Below, piece after piece: positions 52,527-62,353 of a stretch of 64,000 nt of DNA. The position numbers and the translations under genes were made by a program. How positions within the stretch are numbered: position 1 is the first letter of the stretch; every line of letters begins with the position of its first letter. The DNA is from Ruegeria denitrificans (GTDB taxonomy: Bacteria > Pseudomonadota > Alphaproteobacteria > Rhodobacterales > Rhodobacteraceae): contig NZ_CYUD01000001.1 of assembly GCF_001458295.1 (NCBI RefSeq), positions 248,001-312,000 of the forward strand, in the 5' to 3' direction. The notes under the pieces were generated by a model. That model was not told the DNA's origin. It searched no databases and was given only the letters and a program-made list of their open reading frames with translations.

Positions 52527-52594
52527 GTGGGCGGCTTTATTGCGAAGCCGCCCACACCTATTCACCGCCGCCGCCGCCCTGAGGGCGGTTTTTT
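52527..52594 (+). terminator. Tandem hairpins, the second an intrinsic terminator
   Basis: The first hairpin is a perfect 11-bp stem, GTGGGCGGCTT/AAGCCGCCCAC (52527-52555), without a T run. The second, CCGCCC/GGGCGG (52574-52588), is followed by six T and should end the lipoprotein transcript. Confidence 0.75.
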
Positions 52595-52645
52595 CTTGCC
52601 TGTCACATCCCGTTTCGGCTTCAGTTCAATTCACCAAAACAAAGA

Positions 52646-53008
52646 ATGCTGATGAGAAACTTCTTTACACACCTCAAGGATCGCACCCGTTGGAGTTGGC
52701 AAGGTTTGTTGTCAACTTGGCGCGATGAGTATTCGTTTCGTAGCTGGGTTTGGGCAAATCTTGTTTCGTTCGCGTTAGTCCTGTGGCTACCGATTGGGAC
52801 CGCCGAACGTGGTCTTATTATTGTACTGGGAATTTTGGTGCTTGTGGCCGAGCTTTTTAACACCGCTTTAGAGCGGGCGGTGGATTTCACGTCAACTGAA
52901 CAACACCCTCTGGCCGGTCAGGCGAAGGATGCCGCAAGCGCAGCGGTTGCGCTTACGGCGATTGCGGCAGGGGTTGCTTGGATTGTGGCCTTGGTTGCGT
53001 TGATCTGA
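52646..53008 (+). CDS. dgkA: Diacylglycerol kinase
   Basis: This 120-residue membrane protein has three helices and the DgkA signature AELFNTALERAVD, with the catalytic Glu and metal-binding residues. The N terminus has RWSWQGLLSTWRDEYSFR. It phosphorylates diacylglycerol from envelope lipid turnover. Starts at 52646 and 52652 are both possible. It is convergent with a small secreted-protein gene. Confidence 0.9.
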   Translation: MLMRNFFTHLKDRTRWSWQGLLSTWRDEYSFRSWVWANLVSFALVLWLPIGTAERGLIIVLGILVLVAELFNTALERAVDFTSTEQHPLAGQAKDAASAAVALTAIAAGVAWIVALVALI

Positions 53009-53022
53009 GCCAACGGTTCGGT

Positions 53023-53367
53023 TCAGTAACGTTTGTAGTGAAAACTTTGTCTTGGATGGAACAAACTGCGTCCATGCTGCCTGTGCGGAGTGTATGAATA
53101 GCGCCCGAATTTCAGCCGTTTAATACCGGAACGCTTGACTGTTGTCTTAGGCTTCTCTTGCTTTTGGAAGTGATGCTTGGGCGTCGAGACATAATGTTTT
53201 TGTACATTAGGCTTGCTGCGTTTTTCAACGCTTTGTGCGCTACCCAACAAAGCACCAAATCCTGAGGCGCTTCTGGCTTGGTTCTGCGCGCTGGCCGCAG
53301 TTCCGAAAAAATGCGCGGCAAGTACAAGAGCCGCACAGAGTGAGTTGAAAGGAAACTTGCTATACAT
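53023..53367 (-). CDS. Small secreted basic protein
   Basis: This 114-residue protein has a signal peptide (MYSKFPFNSLCAALVLAA, cleavage after about ASA). The mature part is rich in Lys, His, Arg, Gln and Ser, with many aromatic residues and no Cys. GGAGG at 6 bases before the ATG at 53367 fixes the start over the open frame to 53391. It might bind nucleic acid, polysaccharide or metals; nothing in it identifies a family. Confidence 0.6.
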   Translation of the reverse strand: MYSKFPFNSLCAALVLAAHFFGTAASAQNQARSASGFGALLGSAQSVEKRSKPNVQKHYVSTPKHHFQKQEKPKTTVKRSGIKRLKFGRYSYTPHRQHGRSLFHPRQSFHYKRY

Positions 53368-53491
53368 GAAAACCTCCTTTTTTGGCTTCATGTATCAAGT
53401 CGTATCCAGCAGCAAATTCTTCCAATAAACTCGGGTAACGCTTTTCCGATCCAGTTTGTTCCTAAAACATCAAGGGCTTAGCAGTAGAGAA

Positions 53492-54880
53492 TCAAGCCAG
53501 CTTGCCCCAAAGGTCATATTCGCCAGCCTCATCCACCTCAACCGAGACGATGTCGCCGGGGTTGAGGGCTTCAAACCCTTCGTCGATAAACAGGTTCCCG
53601 TCGATCTCGGGTGCGTCGGATTTGGTGCGGCAAGTGGCAGCCTCGTCATCAATCTCGTCCACAATCACGTCGAGGGTTTGACCGACCTTGGCGGCCAGCT
53701 TGGCCTCGGAAATCGCCTGCGCCTTTTCCATGAACCGGTCCCAGCGTTCCTGCTTGACCTCAGCCGGAACATGGTCGGGCAGGTCGTTCGAACGTGCGCC
53801 ATCCACGTTTTCGTACTGAAAACATCCCACACGATCCAACTGCGCCTCATCCAACCAATCCAGCAACGTCTGGAACTCAGCCTCGGTCTCGCCGGGATAG
53901 CCGACGATAAAGGTCGAGCGCAGGGTGATATCGGGGCAAGTTGCGCGCCACGCGGCGATCTCGTCCAGCGTTTTGGCCGCTGCGGCCGGGCGGGCCATGC
54001 GTTTCAAAACATCCGGATGGGCGTGTTGGAACGGAATATCCAGATACGGCAGGATGTTGCAACCGGCATCGGCCATCAGGGGGATCAGTTCGCGCACGTG
54101 CGGGTAAGGGTAGACATAGTGCAACCGGACCCAGGCATCCAACTGCCCCAGTTCGCGGGCCAGATCGGTAATGTGGCTGCGTACCTCGCGGTCTTTCCAC
54201 GGGTTCACGTCGTATTTCCGGTCCAGCCCATAGGCCGAGGTATCCTGAGAGATCACCAGCAACTCACGCACGCCGTTGTCGACCAACTTTTCGGCTTCAC
54301 GCAACACAGCATGGGCAGGACGGCTGGCCAGTTTGCCGCGCATGTCGGGGATGATGCAGAATTTGCACTTGTGGTTACAGCCCTCGGAAATCTTGAGATA
54401 GCTGTAGTGGCGCGGGGTCAGTTGCACGCTGGCGGCGGGCAGCAGATCAACAAATGGGTCAGGATCGGGGGGAACCGCTGAATGCACCGCATCTAGCACC
54501 TGTTCGTATTGGTGGGGCCCGGTCACGGCCATGATGCGCGGGTGGTGTTCGCGGATATAGTCGGGTTCGGCCCCCAGACAGCCGGTCACAATAACTTTGC
54601 CGTTTTCAACCAAAGCCTCGCCAATAGCATCCAGAGATTCAGCTTTGGCGCTGTCGAGGAACCCGCAGGTGTTCACAATCACGGCATCGGCCCCGGAATA
54701 ATCCGGCGAAATACCGTATCCTTCTGCCCGTAGACGGGTCAAAATCCGCTCGCTATCGACCAATGCCTTGGGACAGCCCAGCGACACCATACCAATGGTG
54801 GGCTGGTTCGAACGTGGCGTCTCGGGCATCCGGGCGGCAGGCGCCAGGTCGGGGCGGAGGTTTGGCGGGTTCGTGCTCAT
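53492..54880 (-). CDS. rimO: Ribosomal protein uS12 methylthiotransferase RimO
   Basis: This 462-residue radical SAM enzyme methylthiolates Asp88 of ribosomal protein S12. The N-terminal MTTase domain has [15 protein letters not shown] with the first cluster Cys, then NTCGFL and GCLGAEP. The radical SAM motif is CNHKCKFC, followed by [14 protein letters not shown]-terminal TRAM domain covers about 390-462. The frame is open to 54916, but the ATG at 54880 fits better. It is divergent from the AsmA-family gene. Confidence 0.95.
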   Translation of the reverse strand: MSTNPPNLRPDLAPAARMPETPRSNQPTIGMVSLGCPKALVDSERILTRLRAEGYGISPDYSGADAVIVNTCGFLDSAKAESLDAIGEALVENGKVIVTGCLGAEPDYIREHHPRIMAVTGPHQYEQVLDAVHSAVPPDPDPFVDLLPAASVQLTPRHYSYLKISEGCNHKCKFCIIPDMRGKLASRPAHAVLREAEKLVDNGVRELLVISQDTSAYGLDRKYDVNPWKDREVRSHITDLARELGQLDAWVRLHYVYPYPHVRELIPLMADAGCNILPYLDIPFQHAHPDVLKRMARPAAAAKTLDEIAAWRATCPDITLRSTFIVGYPGETEAEFQTLLDWLDEAQLDRVGCFQYENVDGARSNDLPDHVPAEVKQERWDRFMEKAQAISEAKLAAKVGQTLDVIVDEIDDEAATCRTKSDAPEIDGNLFIDEGFEALNPGDIVSVEVDEAGEYDLWGKLA

Positions 54881-54976
54881 GGCGCGGCATATAGTGGGGA
54901 ACGCTTCCCCTTGCAAATGCGCGCTGGGATTTGAATGATCTTTTCAACGCATGCCAAATAAGCGGAGAGCAGAAAA

Positions 54977-56938
54977 ATGAAGTGGCTATTGCGCATACTC
55001 TTTCTATTCGTGGCCGCATTCGGGCTGGTCATCGGCGCATTGTTGCTGATGCCGGGGGATAAGCTGGCAGCGATTCTGGCGGAACAGGTCAAAAGCGAAA
55101 CGGGGCGCGACCTGACCTTGACTGGGGACGTGAACCTGTCGTTCTGGCCGGTTCTGGGGATGGAGACTGGTCCTGTCACATTTGGCAACGCTCCCTGGGC
55201 GGGGCGCAAACCGATGCTGAGCGCCGAAAGCCTTGCGGTGGGCGTGGATGCCGCAGCGCTGCTGAGCGGGGATCTACGGATACGGCGGGTTATCGCAGAC
55301 AACCCGGTTCTGCGGCTTGAGTTGTCGGACGGTCGCGGCAATTGGGAATTAAGCACCCCAGCTGCCCCTCAGGTGACATCCAGCGGCGGTGCCAGTGCGC
55401 CATCTTCGACCTCACCGCAAGGCGCGGTGACGCTGGACCGACTGGAATTGACCAATGCGCGGCTGGTCTATGTCGAAAATGGCGCGACGAAGTTTAAATT
55501 CTCTGGCGTTGATTTGTCCGCGAGTTGGCCGGGCCCGACCTCACCCATGGTGATGGAGGCGCTGATGGCGGTGCCAGGTGGCCATGTGAAAGTGAACCTC
55601 GAAATACCGGACCTGCCAGCCTATGCATCGGGGGCTGTCGCACCGCTGAAACTGGCCCTGACCGCGCCGGGCGGCGAGGTCGGTTTCGATGGCCGCGTTA
55701 ATCTTGCCGGTGAGATGGACGGCGCGCTCGCGGTCAAAACCACAAATACCGAAAAAATGCTGGCCGCTTTTGGACAAGCTGGTGTCGGGGTGCCGCGGGG
55801 GCTGGGGCGCAAGGCCGAGGTGTCTGGGCAGATGACCTATACCAGCGAGGGCCGTATCTCGCTGCGCAACATGGTGGCGCAGTTGGACCACAACCGCTTT
55901 ACCGGAGAGACAGATATCGAGATTTCGGACCCACCGAAAATCACCGCGCGTCTTAAGAGCGGGGATATCGACCTGTCGCGTTTCAACGACGCCCCCGCAA
56001 CGGCAGGGGGTGGCTCTGGGACGGCGTCGACGCCGGATAGCGGGTGGTCGACAGACCCGATTGATGCGTCGGCCCTTGCACTGGCCGATGGGGAAATACG
56101 CCTGACCGCATCGTCTATCGCTTTGCCCGACATAGAATTGGGGCCCAGCGACCTGACGCTCCGCCTTGATCGGTCCCGCGCTGTGCTGAAAATGAAACCG
56201 GCCACTTTGTTTTCAGGCCAGGTGATTGGGCGCGTGGTGGCCAACAATCGGAATGGTCTGTCCATAGGCGGCAAACTAAATGCGCAGGGCATGGATGTTC
56301 AACAAGCCTTGTCCACCTTGGCGGGGATCGAACGGTTGTCAGGCACAGGTTCGGGTCAGTTCGAATTTCTGGGCGTTGGGCAGACCGAGGATCAGATCAT
56401 GCGCTCCCTCAGCGGCACCGGCAAACTGAATGTGGGGCAGGGCGTGATCTCGGGCTTTGATCTGGATCGCCTGATGGGGCGCGGTAAGGGGTCGGGCGGA
56501 ACAACTGTATTCAACAGCCTGACGGCCAGTTTTGCTATTGATCAAGGGGTATTGACCAATAACGATCTGCTGATGTCGCTGGACAATTTCCGAGCTGACG
56601 GTGAGGGGAAAGTCAATATAGGGGCGCGAACGCTTGATTACCTGTTCACTCCCACCGCGCTGCGGGCCAACTCGGGGCAGGGCCTGTCAGTTCCGGTGCG
56701 CATTGTTGGACCATGGAGCGATCCTTCGATCAAGCCTGATCTTTCCAAAGTGATCGAGGCCGCCGCCGAAGGTCAACTTAAAGACCTTGAGAAGGATGCC
56801 AAACAGAAGGTTCTGGATAAGGTCGGGGATGAGTTGGGAACCGCAGTCACCGACAGCGAAAATGTCGAGGATGCCTTGAAAAACAAGCTGGAAGAAGAGG
56901 CAAAGAAAGGCCTGTTCAAGCTGTTGGGTGGAAATTGA
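54977..56938 (+). CDS. AsmA family protein
   Basis: This 653-residue protein has one N-terminal membrane helix (LLRILFLFVAAFGLVIGALLL) and then the AsmA repeats: LTGDVNLSFWPVLGMETGPVTFGNAPWAG and RIRRVIADNPVLRLEL. The C-terminal block includes GTGKLNVGQGVISGFDLDRL and a late amphipathic helix. AsmA proteins hang in the periplasm and are thought to carry lipids to the outer membrane. A serine/threonine-rich linker lies near residue 135. It is convergent with the phosphohexomutase gene. Confidence 0.9.
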   Translation: MKWLLRILFLFVAAFGLVIGALLLMPGDKLAAILAEQVKSETGRDLTLTGDVNLSFWPVLGMETGPVTFGNAPWAGRKPMLSAESLAVGVDAAALLSGDLRIRRVIADNPVLRLELSDGRGNWELSTPAAPQVTSSGGASAPSSTSPQGAVTLDRLELTNARLVYVENGATKFKFSGVDLSASWPGPTSPMVMEALMAVPGGHVKVNLEIPDLPAYASGAVAPLKLALTAPGGEVGFDGRVNLAGEMDGALAVKTTNTEKMLAAFGQAGVGVPRGLGRKAEVSGQMTYTSEGRISLRNMVAQLDHNRFTGETDIEISDPPKITARLKSGDIDLSRFNDAPATAGGGSGTASTPDSGWSTDPIDASALALADGEIRLTASSIALPDIELGPSDLTLRLDRSRAVLKMKPATLFSGQVIGRVVANNRNGLSIGGKLNAQGMDVQQALSTLAGIERLSGTGSGQFEFLGVGQTEDQIMRSLSGTGKLNVGQGVISGFDLDRLMGRGKGSGGTTVFNSLTASFAIDQGVLTNNDLLMSLDNFRADGEGKVNIGARTLDYLFTPTALRANSGQGLSVPVRIVGPWSDPSIKPDLSKVIEAAAEGQLKDLEKDAKQKVLDKVGDELGTAVTDSENVEDALKNKLEEEAKKGLFKLLGGN

Positions 56939-56971
56939 AGGACGGGGCGCCCAAGGTGCCCCGATCCCGGT

Positions 56972-58468
56972 TCAAATGGTCTGGTCGTAATCGCCGACGC
57001 CGGGCTCGGTCCGGATTACAGCGTCGATATCGGCGAAAATAGCGCGCATTTCCTCTTCGCTTTCGCTGCTTTCACAAACCACAACCAGGTTCGGCGTGTT
57101 CGAAGACGCCCGCACCAGACCCCAGCTGCCATTGTCCAGAATGACCCGAGCGCCATTGACGGTAACGACCTCTTTGATCGCACGACCTGCCAAGCTTTCA
57201 CCCGCATCGGCCTTGGCAACCAGCTTGTCCACCAGTCGCTTGAGGATGTCATATTTTTCGGTATCGGCGGCATAGGGCGACATAGTCGGGGTCGACCAGG
57301 TTTTCGGCAGCGCCTTGCGCAAGTCAGACATGCTTTGGTCCGGGTTGCGATCCATCAATTTACAGATCTCAACCGCGACCCGCATGCCGCAGTCATAGCC
57401 GCGCCCGATCGGTTCGGCCAGGAAGTAGTGGCCCGATTTCTCGAACCCGGCCAAGGCGTTGATTTCCTTGACCCGCCGCTTCATGTGGCTGTGCCCGGTT
57501 TTCCAATAATCGGCTTTGACGCCATGGGCCTGCAGCTCGGGGTCGCTGGCGAAAAGGCCGGTTGATTTGACGTCCGCCACAAAGGTCGCGTTGGGGTATA
57601 GCTTGGCCAGATCGCGGGCCATGATAACGCCGACCTTATCGGCGAATATCTCTTCGCCCTCGTCATCGACAACGCCACAGCGGTCGCCGTCACCATCAAA
57701 CCCAAGTGCCATATCGGCACCGCTGGATTTCACGGTGTCGGACATGTCATGCAACATCTCCATGGCTTCTGGATTGGGGTTGTAGTTGGGGAAGGTGTAA
57801 TCCAGCCGGTTGTGGCTGGGCATCACTTCAACGCCCATTCGTTCGAAAATCTCGGGTGCAAAGGCCGAGGCTGTGCCGTTGCCGGTCGCGCATACAACCT
57901 TGAGCGGCCGGGAAATTCTGAAGTCCCCGACCAGATCGTCGATATAAGCCTCTTTCACGCCTTCCACGAATTCGTACGAACCCCCTTCGTGGGTGACGCC
58001 TTCGCCGTTCAGAACGATGTCGCGCAATTCCGACATTTCATCGGGGCCGTGGGTGAGCGGACGCTCAAAGCCCATCTTCACACCGGTCCATCCGTTCGGG
58101 TTGTGGCTGGCAGTGACCATGGCCACAGCGGGAACGTCCAGATGGAACTGGGCGAAATATGCCATGGGGCTAAGTGCCGGGCCGATATCCTTGACCTGAA
58201 TCCCCGCCTGCATCAGGCCAAGGATCAGCGCATTTTTAATCGCCAGCGAATAGTCGCGATAGTCGTTGCCCACCGCGATCACAGGTGCAATCCCGCGTTT
58301 GCGCATTTGTGTGCCCAAACCCAACCCCAGCGCTGTCATGCCCGGCAGGTTGATCTCTTCGGGGTATTTCCAGCGGGCGTCGTATTCGCGAAAACCCGTG
58401 GGTTTGATCATGGGGTCGCGCAGAAAACTCCAGGTGTTCGGAGTCACCTCGGGGATGGGTTTGGTCAT
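56972..58468 (-). CDS. Phosphomannomutase/phosphoglucomutase
   Basis: This 498-residue alpha-D-phosphohexomutase has the phosphoserine site MVTASHNPNGWTGVK, the metal-binding loop GFDGDGDRCGVV, the sugar-binding segment GEKSGHYFLAEP-like (FEKSGHYFLAEP), and a C-terminal phosphate-binding RASSNTPNLVV. It interconverts 1- and 6-phosphates of mannose or glucose to feed sugar nucleotides. It lies 14 bases downstream of kdsA, as the fourth gene of the kpsT-kpsE-kdsA unit, so polysaccharide precursor supply is the probable role. Confidence 0.92.
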   Translation of the reverse strand: MTKPIPEVTPNTWSFLRDPMIKPTGFREYDARWKYPEEINLPGMTALGLGLGTQMRKRGIAPVIAVGNDYRDYSLAIKNALILGLMQAGIQVKDIGPALSPMAYFAQFHLDVPAVAMVTASHNPNGWTGVKMGFERPLTHGPDEMSELRDIVLNGEGVTHEGGSYEFVEGVKEAYIDDLVGDFRISRPLKVVCATGNGTASAFAPEIFERMGVEVMPSHNRLDYTFPNYNPNPEAMEMLHDMSDTVKSSGADMALGFDGDGDRCGVVDDEGEEIFADKVGVIMARDLAKLYPNATFVADVKSTGLFASDPELQAHGVKADYWKTGHSHMKRRVKEINALAGFEKSGHYFLAEPIGRGYDCGMRVAVEICKLMDRNPDQSMSDLRKALPKTWSTPTMSPYAADTEKYDILKRLVDKLVAKADAGESLAGRAIKEVVTVNGARVILDNGSWGLVRASSNTPNLVVVCESSESEEEMRAIFADIDAVIRTEPGVGDYDQTI

Positions 58469-58482
58469 ACTATCGCTCTTGC

Positions 58483-59316
58483 TTAAATCTGAATCGGGTT
58501 GGCTTTGGCCAATGCATCAAAGCGCATCAATGTGTCAATCAATTGAGGCATTTGATTCAGATAGATCATGTTTGGACCGTCAGATGGGGACTTGTCTGGG
58601 TCTTCATGTGTTTCAATGAACACTGCACCCACGCCGATTGCCGCAGCTGCGCGCGCCATAAGCGGAGCAAATTCCCGCTGCCCGCCAGTCGATCCGCCAA
58701 GCCCTGCGGGTTGTTGAACCGAATGGGTAGCGTCCATCACGACAGGATAGCCGGTTTGGGCCATTTGCGGCAGAGAACGCATGTCGGTCACCAATGTGTT
58801 GTATCCAAACGAAGTGCCGCGTTCCGTCAGCAGAATGTTCGAGTTTCCAACGCTCTCAATCTTGGTGACAATGTTCGCCATGTCCCAAGGCGCTAGAAAC
58901 TGTCCTTTTTTCACGTTGATTGCTGCGCCTGTTTCCGCAGCGGCCAATACCAAATCGGTTTGACGGCATAACAGGGCAGGGATCTGCAAAACATCGCAAA
59001 CATTGGCCGCGTCAGCGCATTGGTCAGGAGAATGCACGTCAGTCAGAACAGGCACTCCGATTTGCTGCCTAACGCCTTCCAGTATTTCGAGCCCCTTGGA
59101 AATTCCGGGACCACGAACACCTGAAATAGAGGTGCGGTTCGCTTTGTCATACGACGCTTTAAAGACGTACTGCGCACCGGCGGCGTCGCAGGCCTCTTTC
59201 AATTTGCCGGCGATCATTTGAGCATGATCAGCAGTTTCAAGTTGGCAAGGGCCGGCAATGATCGTCAGAGGTAGATCATTGCCGACCGTGAGATCGGAGA
59301 TTTTTACATGTTTCAT
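58483..59316 (-). CDS. kdsA: 3-deoxy-8-phosphooctulonate synthase
   Basis: This 277-residue TIM-barrel enzyme makes Kdo-8-phosphate from arabinose-5-phosphate and PEP. Recognised blocks are IIAGPCQLET, FKASYDKANRTSI, VLQIPALLCRQTDL, INVKKGQFLAPWDM and GGSTGGQREFAP. Cys24 in AGPCQLE is the ligand found in the metal-dependent class; the metal-free E. coli type has Asn there. It sits 5 bases after kpsE, so this copy may serve a capsule rather than only lipopolysaccharide. Confidence 0.95.
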   Translation of the reverse strand: MKHVKISDLTVGNDLPLTIIAGPCQLETADHAQMIAGKLKEACDAAGAQYVFKASYDKANRTSISGVRGPGISKGLEILEGVRQQIGVPVLTDVHSPDQCADAANVCDVLQIPALLCRQTDLVLAAAETGAAINVKKGQFLAPWDMANIVTKIESVGNSNILLTERGTSFGYNTLVTDMRSLPQMAQTGYPVVMDATHSVQQPAGLGGSTGGQREFAPLMARAAAAIGVGAVFIETHEDPDKSPSDGPNMIYLNQMPQLIDTLMRFDALAKANPIQI

Positions 59317-59321
59317 GTGTC

Positions 59322-60896
59322 TTACGAGGATACCTGTTCACGAAGGACCGACGCGGTAAGCGAGATCATCAGGTAGATACCAGCAAATAACAGGAAAGCC
59401 AAAATCGTATTTTCGAACTTGCGCGGATAGCTGGGTTCCTGGCTGGCGACCGGGTTCACCGAAACCGTCAGATAACGCACCTTGCGGTTGGCCTCGGTCC
59501 GTGTGGTTTCCATCTGTTCCATTGCGGTTTGCAGCATCATATCGCGTGCGACCAGGTCGGCCTGAGCCATCTGAATGCGTACGCTTAACCGTGCCAGTGA
59601 GTTTTCGCCTGCTGACGCGTCCAACATTTCGGCATTCAGTTCTGCCAGGACGACCTCAAGCCGTTGTATGTCCGCACGGACGCCATCCACCTTGGCCTGG
59701 TTCGGGCGCAGGTTGTCCAGTAGCGCCGCCAGTTGCAGTTCCTTCTCCTGCAACTCGATTTCGATTGCGTTGATCCGGGCCCGCAGGCCAGCGAGGACGT
59801 TCTCGGGGTCGAGAACCGCCCCCTGCAACTGCAGTTCGATCAGTTCTTCCTGCGCCCTTCGGCGTTCGTCCTGCGCCAGTTCAAAACCTGCCCGGGCATC
59901 GCGCATTTGGTCTTCGCGCTTTAACTCGGTCAAACCGTTGATGGTTTCCTCGGCATAGGAGAGCAGAAGGGTCGAAAGCTCGACCGAAATCTCGGGGCTC
60001 GGTGCCGCAACTTCCATGCGGATGATGCCGTCACTGGGGTCATATCCAATGGTGATCATCCGGCGGAACAACTTATAAGTATCCTCAAGCGTTGCGTCCT
60101 GCGGCAGGCGCTGGATCGGATCAATCCACTCCTGCTTGAAAATTTCCGAGAAATTAGTGTCATTCTCAAGTCGAACTAGCGCGTCCTTTGATTCCAGAAA
60201 CTCCTGCGTGGCAACGGAATCTTGAGCAGTGGCGTATTGAGTGCCGGCCAGAAACCCGCCAAAGGATGCGCCGCCACCGTCCGCCTGCAGGATCGAAAAA
60301 GCAGAATCGCTGGCGTACATCGGTGTTGCGTACCGATAGAAATACGTACCCACGATCAGAGTCGGTAGAAGAACAAAGGCCGCCAAACGTGCAAAAAGGG
60401 CAAATAGCTTGCGCTTGCGGCGGCGCGCGATGTCCTTCTGAATTTCGCCGATTTCAAGATTTCGCCGCTCTGCCGGGCTCAGCTCGGGGCCGGGGAGGCC
60501 TTGGGAGGAGTCGGATATGGTCTGGGGCAGCTGAATCTTGATTTTATCCTTGGCTAGATCCTCAGCGCGAGCCTTTTCGGCCGCCAGATCCAACAGATTG
60601 GTGCGCTCGAACGGATCAATGCCCTGTTTTCGCAAAAGCCGAACCGCATCGTAATCCGACGTCGCTGCCAGACCGTTTTTCTGTGCCAGACGCCGCGCCA
60701 CGCGCAATTGGCGGCCGGTCAACCCTTCGCGCTTGATCGCGTCGATATCGGTTGCCGGGGCTGCGTCATTTGCTGCCTCGGTTGGTTGCGTTGCCTTTCT
60801 GATGCGCGATATCGCATCAGCGCGCGCATCTGCAGAATCTGCGCCCTGACGATTGCGGCGCCAGCAGTATTTTTTAGCCTTGGGTTTGGTAGTCAT
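59322..60896 (-). CDS. kpsE: Capsule polysaccharide export inner-membrane protein, KpsE/CtrB-like
   Basis: This 524-residue polysaccharide co-polymerase-type protein has a charged cytoplasmic N terminus of about 163 residues, a membrane helix at about 165-187, a long periplasmic coiled coil at about 310-460 rich in Glu, Gln and Leu, and a second helix near 493-517. It links the ABC exporter to the outer-membrane pore. E. coli KpsE is about 380 residues, so the long N-terminal extension is extra. The ATG at 60896 lies inside the end of kpsT (23-base overlap); an earlier in-frame ATG at 61004 is less likely. Confidence 0.85.
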   Translation of the reverse strand: MTTKPKAKKYCWRRNRQGADSADARADAISRIRKATQPTEAANDAAPATDIDAIKREGLTGRQLRVARRLAQKNGLAATSDYDAVRLLRKQGIDPFERTNLLDLAAEKARAEDLAKDKIKIQLPQTISDSSQGLPGPELSPAERRNLEIGEIQKDIARRRKRKLFALFARLAAFVLLPTLIVGTYFYRYATPMYASDSAFSILQADGGGASFGGFLAGTQYATAQDSVATQEFLESKDALVRLENDTNFSEIFKQEWIDPIQRLPQDATLEDTYKLFRRMITIGYDPSDGIIRMEVAAPSPEISVELSTLLLSYAEETINGLTELKREDQMRDARAGFELAQDERRRAQEELIELQLQGAVLDPENVLAGLRARINAIEIELQEKELQLAALLDNLRPNQAKVDGVRADIQRLEVVLAELNAEMLDASAGENSLARLSVRIQMAQADLVARDMMLQTAMEQMETTRTEANRKVRYLTVSVNPVASQEPSYPRKFENTILAFLLFAGIYLMISLTASVLREQVSS

Positions 60897-61533
60897 ATAG
60901 CTGTCTGGCCTCTTCCAAGGTGTCGAACATGTAAAGCTGGCCGTCCAGTAGAACGGCGGCCTGCTGCGCAAATTTCTCAAGAACGTCGGGGCTGTGCGAG
61001 ACAATCACCAGTGTAGTCGTTCGCAAACGTTCGCGCAGGATGTCTCCTGCTTTTCGGTTGAATTCAACATCCGTGGATGAGGGCATGCCCTCATCAATCA
61101 GGTACATGTCAAAATCCAGCGCCAGCATAAGGGCAAATGTAAAACGTGCCCGCATACCAGTGGAGTACGTTCCAATCGGCTGGTCGAAATACTCTCCAAG
61201 GTTACACAGCCAGCTACAGTACGCCTCGACATAGTCGGGGTCCATGCCGTAGATTTTAGCGATGTAGCGGGCGTTTTCCAGCGCCGACAGCTTTTTAATA
61301 ACGCCGCCGGAAAACCCCATCGGGAACGAGATGCGGCAGGATTTGCGGATCACACCCTCATCCGGTTTTTCCAGGCCGGCCATCATGTTGATCAGCGTCG
61401 TCTTGCCGGTGCCGTTGGGGGCCAGAATGCCAATCGACCGGCCCAGTTCGATCTGGAACGAGACCCGGTCCAGGATCACCTTGCGTCGGGTCCCGGTCCA
61501 AAAGGACTTACTGACATTCTCAAACTCAAGCAT
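60874..61533 (-). CDS. kpsT: Capsule polysaccharide ABC exporter ATPase, KpsT-like
   Basis: This 219-residue ABC ATPase has Walker A LAPNGTGKTTLIN, the signature region YSTGMRARFTFAL and Walker B MYLIDEGMPSSTD. This is the KpsT/CtrD wording with IDEG instead of LDEP. It drives polysaccharide export together with a KpsM permease, which is not in this window. It is the first gene of the leftward operon kpsT-kpsE-kdsA-phosphohexomutase. The upstream 232 bases to the divergent gene are AT-rich and should hold its promoter. Confidence 0.92.
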   Translation of the reverse strand: MLEFENVSKSFWTGTRRKVILDRVSFQIELGRSIGILAPNGTGKTTLINMMAGLEKPDEGVIRKSCRISFPMGFSGGVIKKLSALENARYIAKIYGMDPDYVEAYCSWLCNLGEYFDQPIGTYSTGMRARFTFALMLALDFDMYLIDEGMPSSTDVEFNRKAGDILRERLRTTTLVIVSHSPDVLEKFAQQAAVLLDGQLYMFDTLEEARQLYDYQTQG

Positions 61534-61765
61534 TCACGGCCTGCTGCTCTGGCGTTTGTTTGGTTCACCGCTCAGGTTGGTAAACCAGCGATTATTTATG
61601 GGTCCATGTTGGCTACATTATGTCGAATTATGAAACAAATGATCAATGCGTACCAATGTGCTCCTGTTAGTATTGTGACTTTTGCACCGGTTGGCCTTGG
61701 GCCTTGCGTTGACTATCTTTCCCTTCGACCGTCAACCAGTTTGATGCAGGAAGTCTTGCGATCTG

Positions 61766-62353
61766 ATGAATTCACTACAGAAAGAGATTGAGGCCTGCCG
61801 TATTTGCGCAGACCAATTTCAGGCTACGTTTACCGCGCATCAACCGCGCCCGGTGGTCTGGTTCAGGTCAGGCGCGCCGCTGTTGATCGCAGGGCAGGCA
61901 CCGGGTGCGCGGGTTCATGCCTCGGGCCGTCCGTTCACTGATCCCTCTGGCGATCGATTGCGCGACTGGCTGGGGATAGACGAGACCGTGTTCTATGACC
62001 GCAACCGCGTGTCGATTGTTCCGATGGCCTTTTGTTTTCCCGGATATAACGAGCGCAAAGCCGATCTGCCGCCGCCGCCTATCTGCGGAAAGACATGGCA
62101 TGACAGGGTGATGGAGGAACTGGGCGAGGTGCCGTTGACTGTTCTGGTCGGGGGCCATGCGCATAAATACCACCTTGGGGTGCGCACCGCCGTGACCGAC
62201 ACCGTACGCAACTGGCGAGACCATGCGCCGCGTGTCTTTCCCTTGCCTCACCCGTCCTGGCGCAATACGGCATGGCTGAAGAAAAACCCGTGGTTCGAAG
62301 CCGAACTGCTGCCGGTTCTGCGCGCGCGGGTGCAAGAGGTTCTGAATGACTGA
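61766..62353 (+). CDS. Uracil-DNA glycosylase family protein
   Basis: This 195-residue protein has the UDG-superfamily core: LLIAGQAPGARVHASGRPFTDPSGDRL at about residues 34-60 as the catalytic-loop region, and FPLPHPSWRNTAW near 158 as the DNA-binding HPS motif. Cys11 and Cys14 form the first pair of the family 4 iron-sulfur set, but the later pair is not clear, so it is a family 4-like relative. It would remove damaged bases. Its last 8 bases overlap the next gene. Confidence 0.85.
   Translation: MNSLQKEIEACRICADQFQATFTAHQPRPVVWFRSGAPLLIAGQAPGARVHASGRPFTDPSGDRLRDWLGIDETVFYDRNRVSIVPMAFCFPGYNERKADLPPPPICGKTWHDRVMEELGEVPLTVLVGGHAHKYHLGVRTAVTDTVRNWRDHAPRVFPLPHPSWRNTAWLKKNPWFEAELLPVLRARVQEVLND

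Noticed and set aside
57749..58486. 245-codon open frame antisense to the phosphohexomutase gene
   Set aside because: Shadow frame without a domain; the mutase has all catalytic motifs.
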